Assembly: GCF_030272615.1 (NCBI RefSeq) | Contig: NC_081410.1 | Coordinates: forward strand, 124,247,140 to 124,311,139 | Reading direction: 5' to 3' | From: Cryptomeria japonica | Lineage: Eukaryota > Streptophyta > Pinopsida > Cupressales > Cupressaceae | Length of the DNA stretch: 64,000 nt | Part shown: one piece after another, positions 1 through 11,036 of the stretch | Numbering within the stretch: the first letter of the stretch is position 1 | How the letters are laid out: each line of letters starts with the position of its first letter | The notes under the pieces: generated by a model | Databases searched by the model: none | What the model saw: only the letters and a program-made list of their open reading frames with translations | What the model was told of the DNA's origin: nothing | Made by a program: the position numbers and the translations under genes

Positions 1-801
1 AAAGAAGTTGAACATAATATTAGAGCTAAGGAAGCATTGTTGAACGCCCTGACTGATTCAGAGATGACTAATGTAATGGGACTTCAGAATGCACATGAGA
101 TTTGGGAGAATCGTGAGACCTTGTATGCAGGAGATAAAATGGTAAAAGTTGCTAAGTTGTAGAGTTTGAAAGGGAAGTATGAAATGTTGAAGATGGGATA
201 AGATGAGAACATAAACACATGTATGGCTAAGGTGAATGACCTTGTCCTAGGTATCAGATGTGCTCATGGAACCCTTGAAGAAGATGATTTTTTTGCTAAG
301 GTGCTGAGATATTTGCCTCCTGCTTACAAACATAAGGTAGTTTCTATTGATGAGATCCGGAGTGTGACTACATTAACAAGAGATATGTTGGTTGGAAAGA
401 TTGTTGCATTTGAACTAAGCGAATTTGATGAATCACATGGAAAGTTTGAGACAACATTTAGAGCATCAATATCCAAAAAGAAGAAGTATGATCTTGATGA
501 GTGCATAATATCCAGATATGAAAGAGAGAGAAGAGAGATGGAAGAGCAAGAAAGAGAATTGGATGATCTTGAATCATTGATTGCTCGGAGATTGCCTAAG
601 GGAGTTGGTAAGTGTGATGGAAAATTGCCTCTGAAATGTTTCTCTTGCAATAAGATAGGACATTTTGCTTCTAGATGCCCGGAGAGAATGTCTAAGTATG
701 ATAGGCATGATAAATTTGATAAGAATGATAGGAATGATAGATATGAGAAGCATGATAAGTATGATAAGCCTTACAAGCCTAACCAGAAGTATAAGTATTA
801 G
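1..801 (+). pseudogene. copia gag polyprotein (UBN2-type, CCHC zinc knuckle), 5'-truncated by window
   Basis: One frame from base 1 to the TAG at 799-801 encodes a copia capsid/nucleocapsid protein, interrupted by two in-frame stops before 223. The N-terminal part resembles the UBN2 gag domain, including the segment LTDSEMTNVMGLQNAHEIWE. A basic region is followed by one CCHC knuckle, CFSCNKIGHFASRCP, near 637-681. The tail is an unusual run of D/K/Y/R residues with repeated DKYDK-like units. The family role is to package the element RNA. The start codon is outside the window. Confidence 0.88.
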
Positions 802-998
802 AAGAACTATTATTAAGTTGTTGATGAAGGTGTTACAAATGAAGAATCAAAAGGAGATGAAGTTGTGTTTATTGCCATTAAAGAAGATGGACCGGTACCT
901 ATTGATTCCACAAGTTGTACTATCGAGGAGAAAGCTTTGGCTGCTAAAGTTGAAGAGAAAGATGAATGGGTGATTGACAGCGGTTGTTCACGTCATAT
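802..998 (+). pseudogene. gag-protease linker and split aspartic protease
   Basis: The gag frame continues past the stop at 799-801, with one more stop near 814, into the copia protease start. The catalytic motif is WVIDSGCSRH at about 966-995. In related polyproteins this motif runs straight into M-T-(S/G)-D-K. Here the frame breaks at base 999, where an LTR is inserted, and the expected continuation resumes at 2239. The protease would process Gag-Pol in the virus-like particle. Its catalytic Asp is intact but the gene is cut. Confidence 0.85.
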
Positions 999-1170
999 TG
1001 TATACACCTAAAAATTGGCTATGAGAAATTAAATAAATATTTTATATTTATTTAATAATTATTCTTCTATTAAATAGTTAATTCGAAAAGATTAATTTGT
1101 TTAATTCATTTCATGTCTTTCTATTAATCAATATTTTATTAATTAATTCATCTATCTTATTCCTCTAATT

Positions 1171-1292
1171 AATTAAATATCTAATATTTAATTATTCCTT
1201 CTAACCAAGTTAATTAAATATCTAATATTTAATTATTCCTTCTAACCAAGTTAATTAAATATCTAATGTTTAATTATCTCTTCCAAGCAATT
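1171..1292. repeat. 41-bp hairpin minisatellite in the U3 of the solo LTR
   Basis: Three 41-bp units start near 1171, 1212 and 1253. Each contains AATTAAATAT, a 3-base loop and ATATTTAATT, a perfect 10-bp-arm inverted repeat. The third copy has a T-to-G change in one arm. Confidence 0.85.
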
Positions 1293-1773
1293 AAATATCT
1301 AATATTTAATTGTTATTCTCCTATCCTATAGTCTCAAATATTAAATAATTCTTAAATCATTTAATATCTCTTTTCCAACTCATCCTCCATCTCCACTTCA
1401 TCTTCCCTTTGCCAACTCATCAAACATGTGGCTAAGGAAATTAATATTTCTTAAATATTAATTTATCATTTATCCTCAACCTCCAAACTTAATGAAAATT
1501 GTGTACGTACACATATTTCATAACCATTTCTTATATTCTCTCCAACACCCCTACATCTTAGAAGGACTTGAGTCCACTTGTCCTCTCATGCCTAAATTTC
1601 CTCCAACCATCCCTAGATTCCCTCAGTCAACAACCCAGTCAAGGTGAGATGAGTGACACTTGTCTTCTCCTTCCCCCTTTCTCTCAACCTTCACCTTTGC
1701 TCATAGCCATCCAAATATGTAGATCTGATCAGGACCGTTGATCTGAGCCACATCATCTAATCCTCTCAAAGTC

Positions 1774-1780
1774 TATAAAA
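1774..1780 (+). promoter_or_regulatory. Probable TATA box of the solo LTR
   Basis: TATAAAA lies about 775 bp inside the LTR in an otherwise moderately GC stretch, where a U3/R boundary would be expected. It supports plus-strand orientation. No transcript evidence is available. Confidence 0.55.
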
Positions 1781-1979
1781 TCAAGAGCTTCAGATGAGAG
1801 AGAGTTAGACTTCAAGAGACTGCAAGTGCATTTTGCAAGCCAAGTCTTATGCATCCATGAGTTTTTGAAGCAAATAGAAAATAGAAAATAGAAAATATCA
1901 TTTAGCAATTATCATTTAGCATAATCATTTTTAGCATAATCATGTAGCCTTGCATATCATAGTATCAGTTAACTACAAG

Positions 1980-3260
1980 TTATCAGTCCATTCTTCATAT
2001 GCCATCTTGGAAGCTAACAATGCATTGTCTGAGAGCACACCATCTGCAACCAGGAACAGTGGAGTTAGGACACAATAGGACATAAGCCATGAAGGGAAAA
2101 ATAATGTTTTATTTTAATATGTATTTCATGTAGTTTCATTGGTTGAATTTGGATTTCCTGTAGCATTTCCATTTGTATTTTGTGAAACTAACTTATTACA
2201 GGTAACATTCTGAGAATGAAATTCAAGCTCACACACATATGACCAGTGATAAAAGCAAATTTGTGAGTATGGAAATGTATGATGGTGGAATAGTGAGATT
2301 TGAAGATGACAAAGCCTATGTGATCCATGGAAGAGGTTCTATTTTCTTTGATGGTAAACATAACACTGATGATGTCTTGTATGTTGAAGGTTTGAAGCAT
2401 AATCTTTTCAATGTTGGACAAATGGTAGACAAAAGCTATGATTTACAATTCAAGAATGAAAAATACAAGATTTTAAATGCCTTCGATATAGAGATTGCAT
2501 CTGGAACTAAGACTAGAGGTAATATCTTTCATTTGAATGCTAGTGAGAAAAGTTGTTTGATTGCTCAGATTGATGAAAGTTGGTTGTGGCATAGGAGAAT
2601 GTGTCATGTTAATTTTGACTCAATGATTAAGATCAGTTATATTCAAGTTGTTAGAGACTCGCCTAAAATTGTTAAGCCTGCTAATCCGATATGTAAAGAA
2701 TGTCAAATGGGTAAGCAAACAAGAATTTCTTTTAAGAGTAAGCAGTATACATCTGATGGATTGCTAGATCTTGTGCATACTGACCTATGTGGACCTACAA
2801 ACATTAGAAGTGTACAAGGAGACAAATATTTTATGTTACTGATTAATGATTATTCCAAGATGATGTGGGTTGTCTTTTTTAAGGAAAAATCAGAAGCATT
2901 GGACAAATTCAAGATATTCAAAGAAAAGGTTGAGATAGAGACGGAACAGAAGGTGAAATGTTTGAGATCTGACAGAGGAGGATAATTTTGTTCTGCTGAG
3001 TTTGATTCATTCTGTGATAAGCATGTGATTAGAAGACAATTATTTGTTCCTAGAACCCCACAACAGAATGGAGTTGTTGAAAGGAAGAACATAACTATCT
3101 TGGATGATGCAAGGACTATATTGATTAAAGGGAATGTTTTGAAGATCTATTGGAGAGAAGTTGTTAGCACTAATGTTTACACATTCAACCGATTACATAT
3201 AAAATGTGATACCGGTAAGACTCCTTATGAGCTATGGTTTGTTCATGTTCCTAATGTGAG
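1980..3260 (+). repeat. Tandem duplication, copy 1 (1281 bp)
   Basis: This unit spans the last 256 bp of the solo LTR, the CATAT site and the first part of integrase. It recurs immediately downstream at 3261-4542. The outer flanks share only AG at the breakpoints (ctacaAG/ttatc and atgtgAG/atatt), consistent with end joining at 2-bp microhomology. Because LTR sequence is included, the duplication is younger than the LTR insertion. Confidence 0.93.
2236..3260 (+). pseudogene. copia protease remainder, GAG-pre-integrase and integrase (copy 1)
   Basis: The frame from MTSDK (2239) contains the protease/pre-integrase linker (GLKHNLFNVGQMVD), the zinc-binding H-H-C-C set (HRRMCHVNF ... CKECQMGKQ), and the integrase core with Asp in LDLVHTDLCGP and LLINDYSKMMW. 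A TAA at 2983-2985 interrupts it just after SDRGG. The catalytic Glu segment follows in TPQQNGVVERKN (about 3052-3090). The frame then runs across the duplication junction into LTR sequence and ends at 3351, making a chimeric dead end. Integrase would join element cDNA to host DNA. Confidence 0.88.
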
Positions 3261-4542
3261 TTATCAGTCTATTCTTCATATGCCATCTTGGAAGCCAACA
3301 GTGCATTGTCTGAGAGCACACCATCTGCAACCAGGAATAGTGGAGTTATGACACAATGGGACATAAGCCATGAAGGTAAAAATAATGTTTTATTTTAATA
3401 TGTATTTCATGCAGTTTCATTGGTTGAATTTGGATTTCCTGTAGCATTTCCATTTGTATTTTGTGAAACTAACTTATTACAGGTAACATTCTGAGAATGA
3501 AATTCAAGCTCACACACATATGACCAGTGATAAAAGCAAATTTGTGAGTATGGAAAGGTATGATGGTGGAATAGTGAGATTTGAAGATGACAAAGCCTAT
3601 GTGATCCATGGAAGAGGTTCTATTTTCTTTGATGGTAAACATAACACTAATGATGTCTTGTATGTTGAAGGTTTGAAGCATAATCTTTTCAGTGTTGGAC
3701 AGATGGTAGACAAAAGCTATGATTTACAATTCAAGAATGAAAAAATACAAGATTTTAAATGCCTTCGGTATAGAGATTGCATCTCGAACTAAGACTAGAG
3801 GTAATATCTTTCATTTGAATGCTAGTGAGAAAAGTTGTTTGATTGCTCAGATTGATGAAAGTTGGTTGTGGCATAGGAGAATGTGTCATGTTAATTTTGA
3901 CTCAATGATTAAGATCAGTTATATTCAAGTTGTTAGAGATTCGCCTAAAATTGTTAAGCCTGCTAATCTAATATGTAAAGAATGTCAAATGGGTAAGCAA
4001 ACAAGAATTTCTTTTAAGAGTAAGCAGTATACATCTGATGGATTGCTAGATCTTGTGCATATTGACCTATGTGGACCTACAAACATTAGAAGTGTACAAG
4101 GAGACAAATATTTTATGTTACTGATTAATGATTATTCCAAGATGATGTGGGTTGTCTTTTTTAAGGAAAAATCAGAAGCATTGGACAAATTCAAGATATT
4201 CAAAGAAAAGGTTGAGATAGAGACATGATAGAAGGTGAAATGTTTGAGATCTGACAGATGAGGATAATTTTGTTCTGCTGAGTTTGATTCATTATGTGAT
4301 AAGCATGTGATTAGAAGACAATTATTTGTTCCTAGAACCCCACAATAGGATGGAGTTGTTGAAAGGAAGAACATAACTATCTTGGACGATGCAAGGACTA
4401 TGTTGATTAAAGGGAATGTTTTGAAGATCTATTGGAGAGAAGTTGTTAGCACTAATGTTTACACATTCAACTGATTACATATAAAATGTGATACTGGTAA
4501 GACTCCTTATGAGCTATGGTTTGGTCATGTTCCTAATGTGAG
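3261..4542 (+). repeat. Tandem duplication, copy 2 (1282 bp)
   Basis: This is a near-identical second copy of 1980-3260. Corresponding bases are offset by 1281 up to about 3740 and by 1282 after an extra A in an A-run there. It contains a duplicated LTR tail (3261-3516) followed again by CATAT at 3517-3521. Confidence 0.93.
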
Positions 4543-4863
4543 ATATTTCAAAATCTTTGGAAGCAAATGTTATAACAAGAGAGATGATGACATAGGAAAG
4601 TTTGATGTAAGAAGTGATAAAGGAATTTTCCTAGGATATTCAACAAAGAGAAAAGCCTACCGGTGCTACAATAAGAGACTGAGAAAAATAGTGAAAAGTG
4701 CAAATGTGAAGGTTGATGAGAACTTTGGAAAAGAGATCAGAGCTTGTGGATATGATGATGGTCAACATATTGTTCTAGCTCCTATTAAGACTGAAGAATT
4801 GAAGCAGAATGATCTGGTAGAGACTGCCAATCTGGATGTTTTTGTTGCCAGTGGAGAGTTGTA
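3517..4863 (+). pseudogene. copia integrase (copy 2) and integrase C-terminal region
   Basis: This repeats the copy 1 integrase and then continues correctly into the downstream copia region (FGSKCYNKRDDDIGKFD, SDKGIFLGYS), so it joins the rest of pol. It has decayed further than copy 1: an extra A near 3745 shifts the frame, TGA/TAG codons occur near 4226-4231, another TGA near 4258, a TAG in the TPQQ segment and a TGA near 4471. The TAA after SDRGG is shared by both copies and so predates the duplication. Confidence 0.87.
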
Positions 4864-5890
4864 GGAACCTAAAAATCAAAATAATCAAAAGACTCCAAGG
4901 TATGTAAGATTGAATCATTTTGAAAATTATATTATCGGTGATAAAAATAAAGGTGTGATGACTAGAAGAAGTTGCTTAAAAGGTATGTTTGATTTCTAAA
5001 ATTGAACCTAAAGATGTTGTTGAAGCCTGTAAAGATGAAATTTGGATAAGGGCTATGGAAGAATAATTGAATCAGATTGAAAAGAATAACAAATGGGAAC
5101 TTGTGCCTAGACCTAAAGATAAAAATGTTATTGGTACTAAATGGGTATTTGGGAGAAAATTGAATGAATTCGGTGAAGTTGTCAGAAATAAAGCAAGATT
5201 GGTTTGCAAAGGATATTCATAGAAGGAAGGAATTCATTATGAGAAGACTTTTGCTCCGGTAGCCAGACTTGAAGTTGTTAGACTATTGCTTGCATATGTT
5301 GCCTATAAAGATTTTAAGGTGTATCAGATGGATGTGAAGTCAACCTTTTTGAATGGTGATCTTGAGGAAGAAGTCTACATTGAACAACCTGGTGGATTTT
5401 CATTATCAGATGATGGAGACATGGTATGCAAACTGAAGAAAGCTCTTTATGGATTGAAACAAGCCCCTAGAGCCTGGTATGCTAGATTGGATAAACACTT
5501 GTTGAAATTAGGATTTAATAAAGGTATTGTTGATAGTAATCTATATTTCAAGATTGAGAATGATAACATTTTGATTGTTGAAGTCTTTGTTGATGATATT
5601 ATCTTTGGAGGAGATGATGACTTGAGTATGAAGTTTGTCGGTGATATGCAGAAAGAATTTGAGATGTCTATGATAGGAGAGATGAAACTTTTCTTAGGTT
5701 TGTAGATTTCACAAACTGGAAAAGGTATTTTTAAATCTCAAACTAAATATGTGAAGGAATTGTTGAAAAAATTTGCATTGGAAGACTCTAAACCGGTTGG
5801 AACTCCTATGGTGATTGGTTGCAAATTATCCAAAAATGATGAATCTTAGAAAGCTAATCAGACTCTGTATGTACAGATCTATGGTTGGTG
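4864..5890 (+). pseudogene. copia reverse transcriptase
   Basis: Recognisable RT_Ty1 blocks appear in order: [84 protein letters not shown] and [15 protein letters not shown]. The catalytic pair is preserved in FVDD. Stop codons at about 4862, 5065, 5219, 5703 and 5848 and a frameshift near 5880 inactivate it. In life it would copy element RNA to cDNA inside the particle. It continues into RNase H. Confidence 0.9.
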
Positions 5891-6520
5891 GACTACTATA
5901 TCTTACTTAGACTAGACCGGACATTATGTATGTTGTGTGCATGGCTGTTAGATATCAGTCTAATCTAAAAGAGAGTCATGTCACTGATGTAAAGAGGATA
6001 TTCAGATACTTGAAAGGGACTGTAGATTATGGTTTGTGGTATCCGAGGAATGATGATTTCATGTTATGTGCTTATACTGATGTTGATTGGGTTGATGATG
6101 TTGATAACCGGAAGAGTACCTCTGATGGTGCATTATTTTTTAGGAAGAAATTGGTTTCATGGGCTAGTAAGAAACAAGATTCAGTGTTCTTATCTATTAT
6201 TGAAGTTGAGTACATTGTTGTTGTTGGTAGCTACACTTAAGTAGTTTGGATGAAGCAAATGTTGAAGGATATCAGAGTTATCTATGATGAGCCTACTATC
6301 ATATATAGTGATAATTTCAGTGCCATTAATATGTCAAAGAATCTGGTGCAACATTCAAAGACTAAACACGTATCAATCAAATATCATTTCTTGAGAGAAA
6401 AGGTTAGTAAAGAGGAAGTGAAGCTGGAGTATATGTCTACAAAGGAATAGATTGCTGATATCTTCACTAAGCCTTTGCCTGTAGATACATTTGTCTATTT
6501 GAGAGACAGGTTAGGGGTAT
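5891..6520 (+). pseudogene. copia RNase H domain and Pol C-terminus
   Basis: After a frameshift the reading resumes with RPDIMYVVCMAVRYQ, DVKRIFRYLKGTVDYGLWYP, the RNase H Asp in AYTDVDWVDD, LVSWASKKQDSVFLS and the closing block QHSKTKHVSIKYHFLRE. It ends with DIFTKPLPVDTF, the usual copia Pol C-terminus. In-frame stops at 6238 and 6448 and a lost E-A-E-Y motif (IEVEYIVV) show decay. Some 150 bp of noncoding sequence then leads to the polypurine array. Confidence 0.88.
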
Positions 6521-6672
6521 CCACCCCTCTCAACGAGAGATAGATGCCTTGAGTTGCATTGATCCGATGGACTTCCCAGTCTTATCTTTTTGTTTGGATT
6601 GATGAGTTGATGTTGCTCCTCTGGTGGAGTAGTTTGTTTGTGGTTGGATTGGTTATCATGATTTTTTTTATC

Positions 6673-6860
6673 AAAGGGGGAGAGTGAGTTTGGTTTTCTG
6701 TTTTGAAGATCTTTGGCATTGATGTCAAAGGGGGAGAGAAAGCATGTGAAAAATTGTTTGATCTACTTGATCTTCGGGGGAGTTTGTTGGAGATGTTTTC
6801 TTTCTTTGCATTGATTGTTTTTCACATTCATATGTTGCCATCAATGCCAAAGGGGGAGAT
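6673..6860 (+). promoter_or_regulatory. Multiple polypurine tracts before the 3' LTR
   Basis: AAAGGGGGAGAG occurs at 6673-6684 and 6727-6738, a partial GGGGGAG at 6776, and AAAGGGGGAGAT at 6849-6860 directly before the LTR. Only the last abuts TGTTGG. Several PPT copies are a published feature of Sireviruses. The PPT primes plus-strand DNA synthesis. Confidence 0.82.
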
Positions 6861-7930
6861 TGTTGGACATTGTTGCTGCTAGGATATGTTGTTGTCATTG
6901 ATGTCAACATATTCCTATGATTTATTGCTTCGATGATTGCAGATTGGTTTATTGGGATCATGTTTCGGTGTATGGAGTATTTCTAATGTCATTATATATT
7001 TCTATATTGGTTTCAGTAATCCGGGAAGCTTAATTGATCATATCATATGATCCAGTTTGTAGTTTTGTTTTTCTAATCAGTGCTTTGCAGAGTTCAATAT
7101 TTCCTTCAGTATATTCTGGTGTGATCAGATCTTAAGCTGAGACTTTGGGAGATTATTTGGGATGTTCATGTGTATCTTTAGTTCAGATGGTTCATGATTT
7201 GGTGCTCCGCGAGCTATCTTTATTCGTGATAGTTTCTATTATTTGAGTGTTCTTGAATTTCAGACGTTGACATATGAAGATTTGATAAGTGGTGTTGGTG
7301 CAACTGTTACTAATGATTCTAACGTGTTTTTTGGTGTTTCTTAATTGTTTCCTATTTGGTTTGATGATCTGCATTGATTGTTGTGTGAGTTGTTGGTGAT
7401 TTTGCGGATCCGGTGATGTTCTTCATGTTATGTGGTATTCCCGATGGTGTAGTGTGTTGTGGTAGATCTTGGCGTGATTTTCGGTGGTGTTTCATGTTTG
7501 GAGATTTGATTTAGGTCCATGTTATATCACGTATATCATTATATTGATCTGGAGGTCAATCTTTGTATCGTGTAATGTAATTTTGTAATTATGAGTTGAG
7601 GGTTTAGCTGACCTTGTTGTCAAGGTTGATGAATTGTATAAATAGGTGATTTAGTCATGTAATTTAGGTGTTGAGGTTGTTTCTGCATTATCAAAGAGTG
7701 GTGTATGTGCGAACAAGGATTCATCTTTCGGTGTGGTGTATTGAGTAGAGATTGGTGAAGGGAAGACAAATGTGCTTAACCAGAACTATCATCAAGCATT
7801 AGCAGATGCTATTATTGCAGTTCATTCCTTCTAGATTGTAGTCTGAATCTTGTTGTAAGTCAGTGAGACTTCCCTGAGGGTTGTTGCCTTTTGAGTTATT
7901 GTATTTTAAGCAAGTGAGCTCTAGAACACC
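6861..7930 (+). repeat. 3' LTR of the first copia element, 3'-truncated
   Basis: It starts TGTTGGACATTG right after the PPT and carries the shared block TTGTCATTGATGTCAA (6889-6906). A TATAAATA lies at 7637-7644 and a primer-proximal R segment with GAGCTCTAG near 7917. Comparison with the related LTR at 29443-30498 shows family sequence ceasing just after GAGCTCTAG, so the U5 end and the closing CA are missing. Confidence 0.8.
7637..7644 (+). promoter_or_regulatory. TATA box in the first 3' LTR
   Basis: TATAAATA lies about 780 bp inside the LTR, at the position expected for the U3/R border of this family. Confidence 0.6.
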
Positions 7931-8003
7931 TAATTATAATCCCATCTATATAACCATAGCCTCATTAGTTTAAATTGTGTTATAATCAAGCAAAGGATGA
8001 CTT

Positions 8004-8123
8004 ATGAAAGATTTTCCTTGGGAATTGGCCAAGTTTCTTTCAAAGGCACCTATGTTCGAAGAACCGGGAACAAAGCAACCATCCGCTTCTCTTGATTTTA
8101 AGGAGGAAGCTCTTGTTTTCTAA
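8004..8123 (+). CDS. Small ORF or terminal exon remnant, 39 codons, unidentified
   Basis: An ATG at 8004 opens 39 codons ending in TAA at 8121. The protein is compositionally ordinary (starts MKDFPWELAKFLSKAPMFEE) and unlike the low-complexity shadows elsewhere. An in-frame TGA lies just upstream at 7998. I do not recognise it. It could be the last exon of a broken host gene, a captured fragment or chance. It sits in the gap between the truncated LTR and an AT-rich repeat block. Confidence 0.25.
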   Translation: MKDFPWELAKFLSKAPMFEEPGTKQPSASLDFKEEALVF

Positions 8124-8149
8124 AATTGGTTAAAATAATGCCCATTTTC

Positions 8150-8730
8150 TCATAGATTAATTTTGTGTTGATATCAAGACTACACCTTTGAATATCTTTT
8201 AGCTGTATATTTAATTTCTAGCCACCATAGACACAAGGACAAAACTATTTCAAATGCAACTCTATTACCTTTTGACAAAAATTACCTTTTAGGTTTATAT
8301 TTAATTTTTTACCACCAAAGACAATCAACACTTAATCTTTTACCACCAAAGACAATCAGGCTCAGCTCTAGCAATAGGAAAGGACAAGACCATTTCAAAT
8401 GCAACACCTAACACCTTTTAACAAATATTACCTTTTAAGTGTATACTTAATTGTTTACCCACCCCAAACACAATTATCAGCTCAACTCTAGCAACTGACA
8501 AGTACAAGATGCAAAAGTTCTCACGCAATTGAATCGAGAAACTAATTATAATTAGCATCATGGATTGTGGAAATCTAATAGATATAATTAAGTACAAGAC
8601 CATTTCAAATACCAACTCCAACAAATTCTGATAATAATTACCTTCTAGTGTATATTAATTTTTTTACCCATCACAGATGTAGAATTGGCAAGGACATGAA
8701 TACTTCAAACTGGCCACAAATATGGATATA
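8150..8730. repeat. Irregular 145-210-bp degenerate tandem repeat
   Basis: Blocks like ATTTCAAATGCAAC recur at about 8247, 8391 and 8597, and TTACCTTTTAGG-type blocks at about 8282, 8428 and 8637, each followed by a TTTACCACC-like segment. The order is constant but spacing varies. It contains no credible gene. Confidence 0.65.
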
Positions 8731-10453
8731 GCCACAAAATGTGACAAGTCAAACCCTTCGGCAACACCTACCCGTCCTTTCCTCTAGGGACAAATCAAGT
8801 CGAGATGCACCCTAGCTCAATTAAGAACTAGCTACTCAATCATGCTAGTGACTATTGGCATTGTGTTGTCATTGATGTCAACCAATATGGGATGCCTACT
8901 GGTATGAGATATGTATGTGCAACATTGTTAGGGAGGAGTACATGTTGAGATATCTTTGATATCACCTTGTGTTATAGGAAACCAGTAAGGTAAGGAAGAG
9001 AATGTCATTCAGATGGATGACCACTGGTGTCACTGGTACACATGTTAGTGCCTGAGTTGTGTGGATGGAATGGTAAGGTTACCAGTACCAGTACAGTGTA
9101 TCACCAATAATGAGAGTATGTCAACTGATAAGTGAAGTGTTGACAATGGGAAGGATGCTTGGATATTGTTTGTGATGAAGAGGCAGAATGTTACCTAAAT
9201 CACATCAACACCAGAGGAGAAGAATGAACAAGTCACCGGTATGTTGTAAGGTTGCAGAACAACAGGACTCCCACCGGATGAACATGCAATCACCATGTGA
9301 AGAGATGACTGATAGTGAATGTGCCCACACCTGATCACATGTGCATGTTTGAAGATGTGTTGCACAAATAGGGAAGTCACATGAGTGCATTGCAAGATGC
9401 AGATGACATAGGTGTCACTCCACCGGTAAGTGGAGCTTATTTCCTATTATACAAAATGTGCATTATAGTTCTATGAGATAAGGAAGAAGAAGTAAAGGCA
9501 AGTGTTTGAAGGCTTACACCGGATCTACCGGTGAAACAAAGGAATGCCTTGAGTGCATGCAATCAGGGTTATCCACTGGACTGGAAGAGAAGGCATGTTG
9601 GGTTGCCTATGTAGTTGAAGTATGTTGGGTTTGTCTCCTTGACAAACTAGTTGAAATATGGTCTGAGCTGATCAGAGAGAAGGCATGGCTGAGTAGATGT
9701 AGTCAGAGGAGAATGGTCAGATTGAAGATGGAGTCTGTTGAAAGTTGATGACATGGTGTCATCAAGAGTGTTTACCGGTATGTAAGTCCACCGGTAATAT
9801 GGACAAGGTGCAGATGCAGAATACCTCCCACCTAATGAGGATGAGCATGTTATGGATAGACATGTCTAACGACTGGTTGAGGTGTACCACCGATAGTTCA
9901 GCAAAGGGCAGACATGAAGTTTAACGAGTAAAGTATGAAACACTGACAAGGTTAGTAAACCAGTAGAAAAGAAGAATCGGTTGAGTGTTTGGTCAGTGAT
10001 CTTATCAGAACCGACACATCGATCCAAGCTGGCAGTTGGTTGACATGGATGCCACGTGGTGTCAAGGTGGCGGACTTGCATGTAGCGGTAGATGGAGTGT
10101 ACACTGACGAGGTAGTTGCAGAGTTCGTCGACATTAATGGTAGATCCCGTAAATCATGGGATGTGTTGCAGACTATTATAGAGGTTTGCGGCTCGAGGTA
10201 TGGAGGACAACTGAGAGCCAGCTCAAAATGATTGAGGAGATCGAGGCAACTAAAGGAAACTGCAAGACAATCTTGGTGATTGACCAAGGAATCAGCTGAC
10301 AAAGAAAAAAGTAGATTGCCAAAGATAGAAGGCGTGATCAAGAAAGCGTGTTAATGGAAGTGATGAGAAAACAACTGTCTTGGCGATCAGATTGGATTTG
10401 GTTTGCCTCGAGGTTGATGACGAAACCCTAACCGCCCATGTTTTTGAATTGGC

Positions 10454-10481
10454 TTTTGGCGGGGAAACCAGGTTATATTTA
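10454..10481 (+). promoter_or_regulatory. E2F-like site and mutated TATA, 5' LTR promoter
   Basis: TTTTGGCGGGGAAA at 10454-10467 lies seven bases before TATATTTA (10474-10481). The 3' LTR has the cleaner version, TTTTGGCGGGAAAA followed by TATAAATA. The site matches the E2F consensus core TTTGGCGGGAA in the 3' copy. Function is inferred. Confidence 0.5.
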
Positions 10482-11036
10482 AGGAAGCCAAAATCATTGA
10501 AGGTTGTTGTTGGATAGAGGAAGATAGAGTTGTTACAAAGTGTGTGAGTGTTGCATAAGAGAACTAGATTAGTCAGAGAGAAAATAACTAAGGATAGCAG
10601 TGACTGAGGGTGTGAAGGTTAAATCGGTGATAGGGTTTAATAGAGGGTTAACCGGTATGGTTTGAGAAAATGGTATAGCAACAAGAGTGCATCCGAAGAG
10701 ATAATTGGTAGGAGTTTGTACTGACAGGTAGATAGTTGAGAAGACTGAAGAGAAGAGAAGCAAGGAGGAGATCTGTTAGAGCAGAAGAAGAGCAGAGGTG
10801 AACCAGTAGAGTTTATCGGCAATGTAGCAGCAGATGAGAGAAGGAGAAGAGTGAACCGGTAGAGTTTATCAGCAATGCAGCAGCAGATGAGAGCAGCAGA
10901 AGAGTGAACCGGTGTAGTAGAGAAGGTGTCTCATTAGCAGAAGGAAGTTGTGTGCAGAGGTTGCAAAACTCTTTTGTAACCAGGATATTAACTTTGTTTT
11001 TTATGTTATCATTGAGATCACTAAGTTGTAGCTCGG

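Larger units (their letters stand above)
999..2235 (+). mobile_element. Solo LTR (1237 bp) inserted in the copia protease, CATAT target duplication
   Basis: The segment begins TGTATACACC and ends GCTCACACA, giving TG...CA termini, and is flanked by CATAT at 994-998 and 2236-2240. Removing it rejoins the protease reading (GCSRHI to MTSDK). A TATAAAA at 1774-1780 suggests plus orientation. No internal retroviral sequence is present, so this is a solo LTR left by LTR-LTR recombination. Its last 256 bp occur again at 3261-3516 through the later tandem duplication. The superfamily is uncertain and could be gypsy. Confidence 0.88.
1..7930 (+). mobile_element. Decayed Sirevirus-type Ty1/copia retrotransposon (5' end outside window)
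   Basis: Reading left to right the element holds gag with a zinc knuckle, an aspartic protease start, an integrase, reverse transcriptase, RNase H, several polypurine tracts and a 3' LTR. Integrase ahead of RT is the copia order. Repeated AAAGGGGGAG tracts before the 3' LTR are typical of Sireviruses. Many stop codons and frameshifts show it is dead. It carries a nested solo LTR (999-2235) and a tandem duplication (1980-4542). The 5' LTR lies before base 1, and the 3' LTR loses its family sequence near 7930. Confidence 0.9.

Noticed and set aside
324-650. Antisense 108-codon ORF over gag
   Set aside because: Mirror of the gag reading frame with no independent support.
9195-10341. Several 60-130-codon antisense ORFs in the 5' LTR
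   Set aside because: Only parts reappear in the 3' LTR, with shifted ends. They show no domain and lie in U3/R noncoding sequence.
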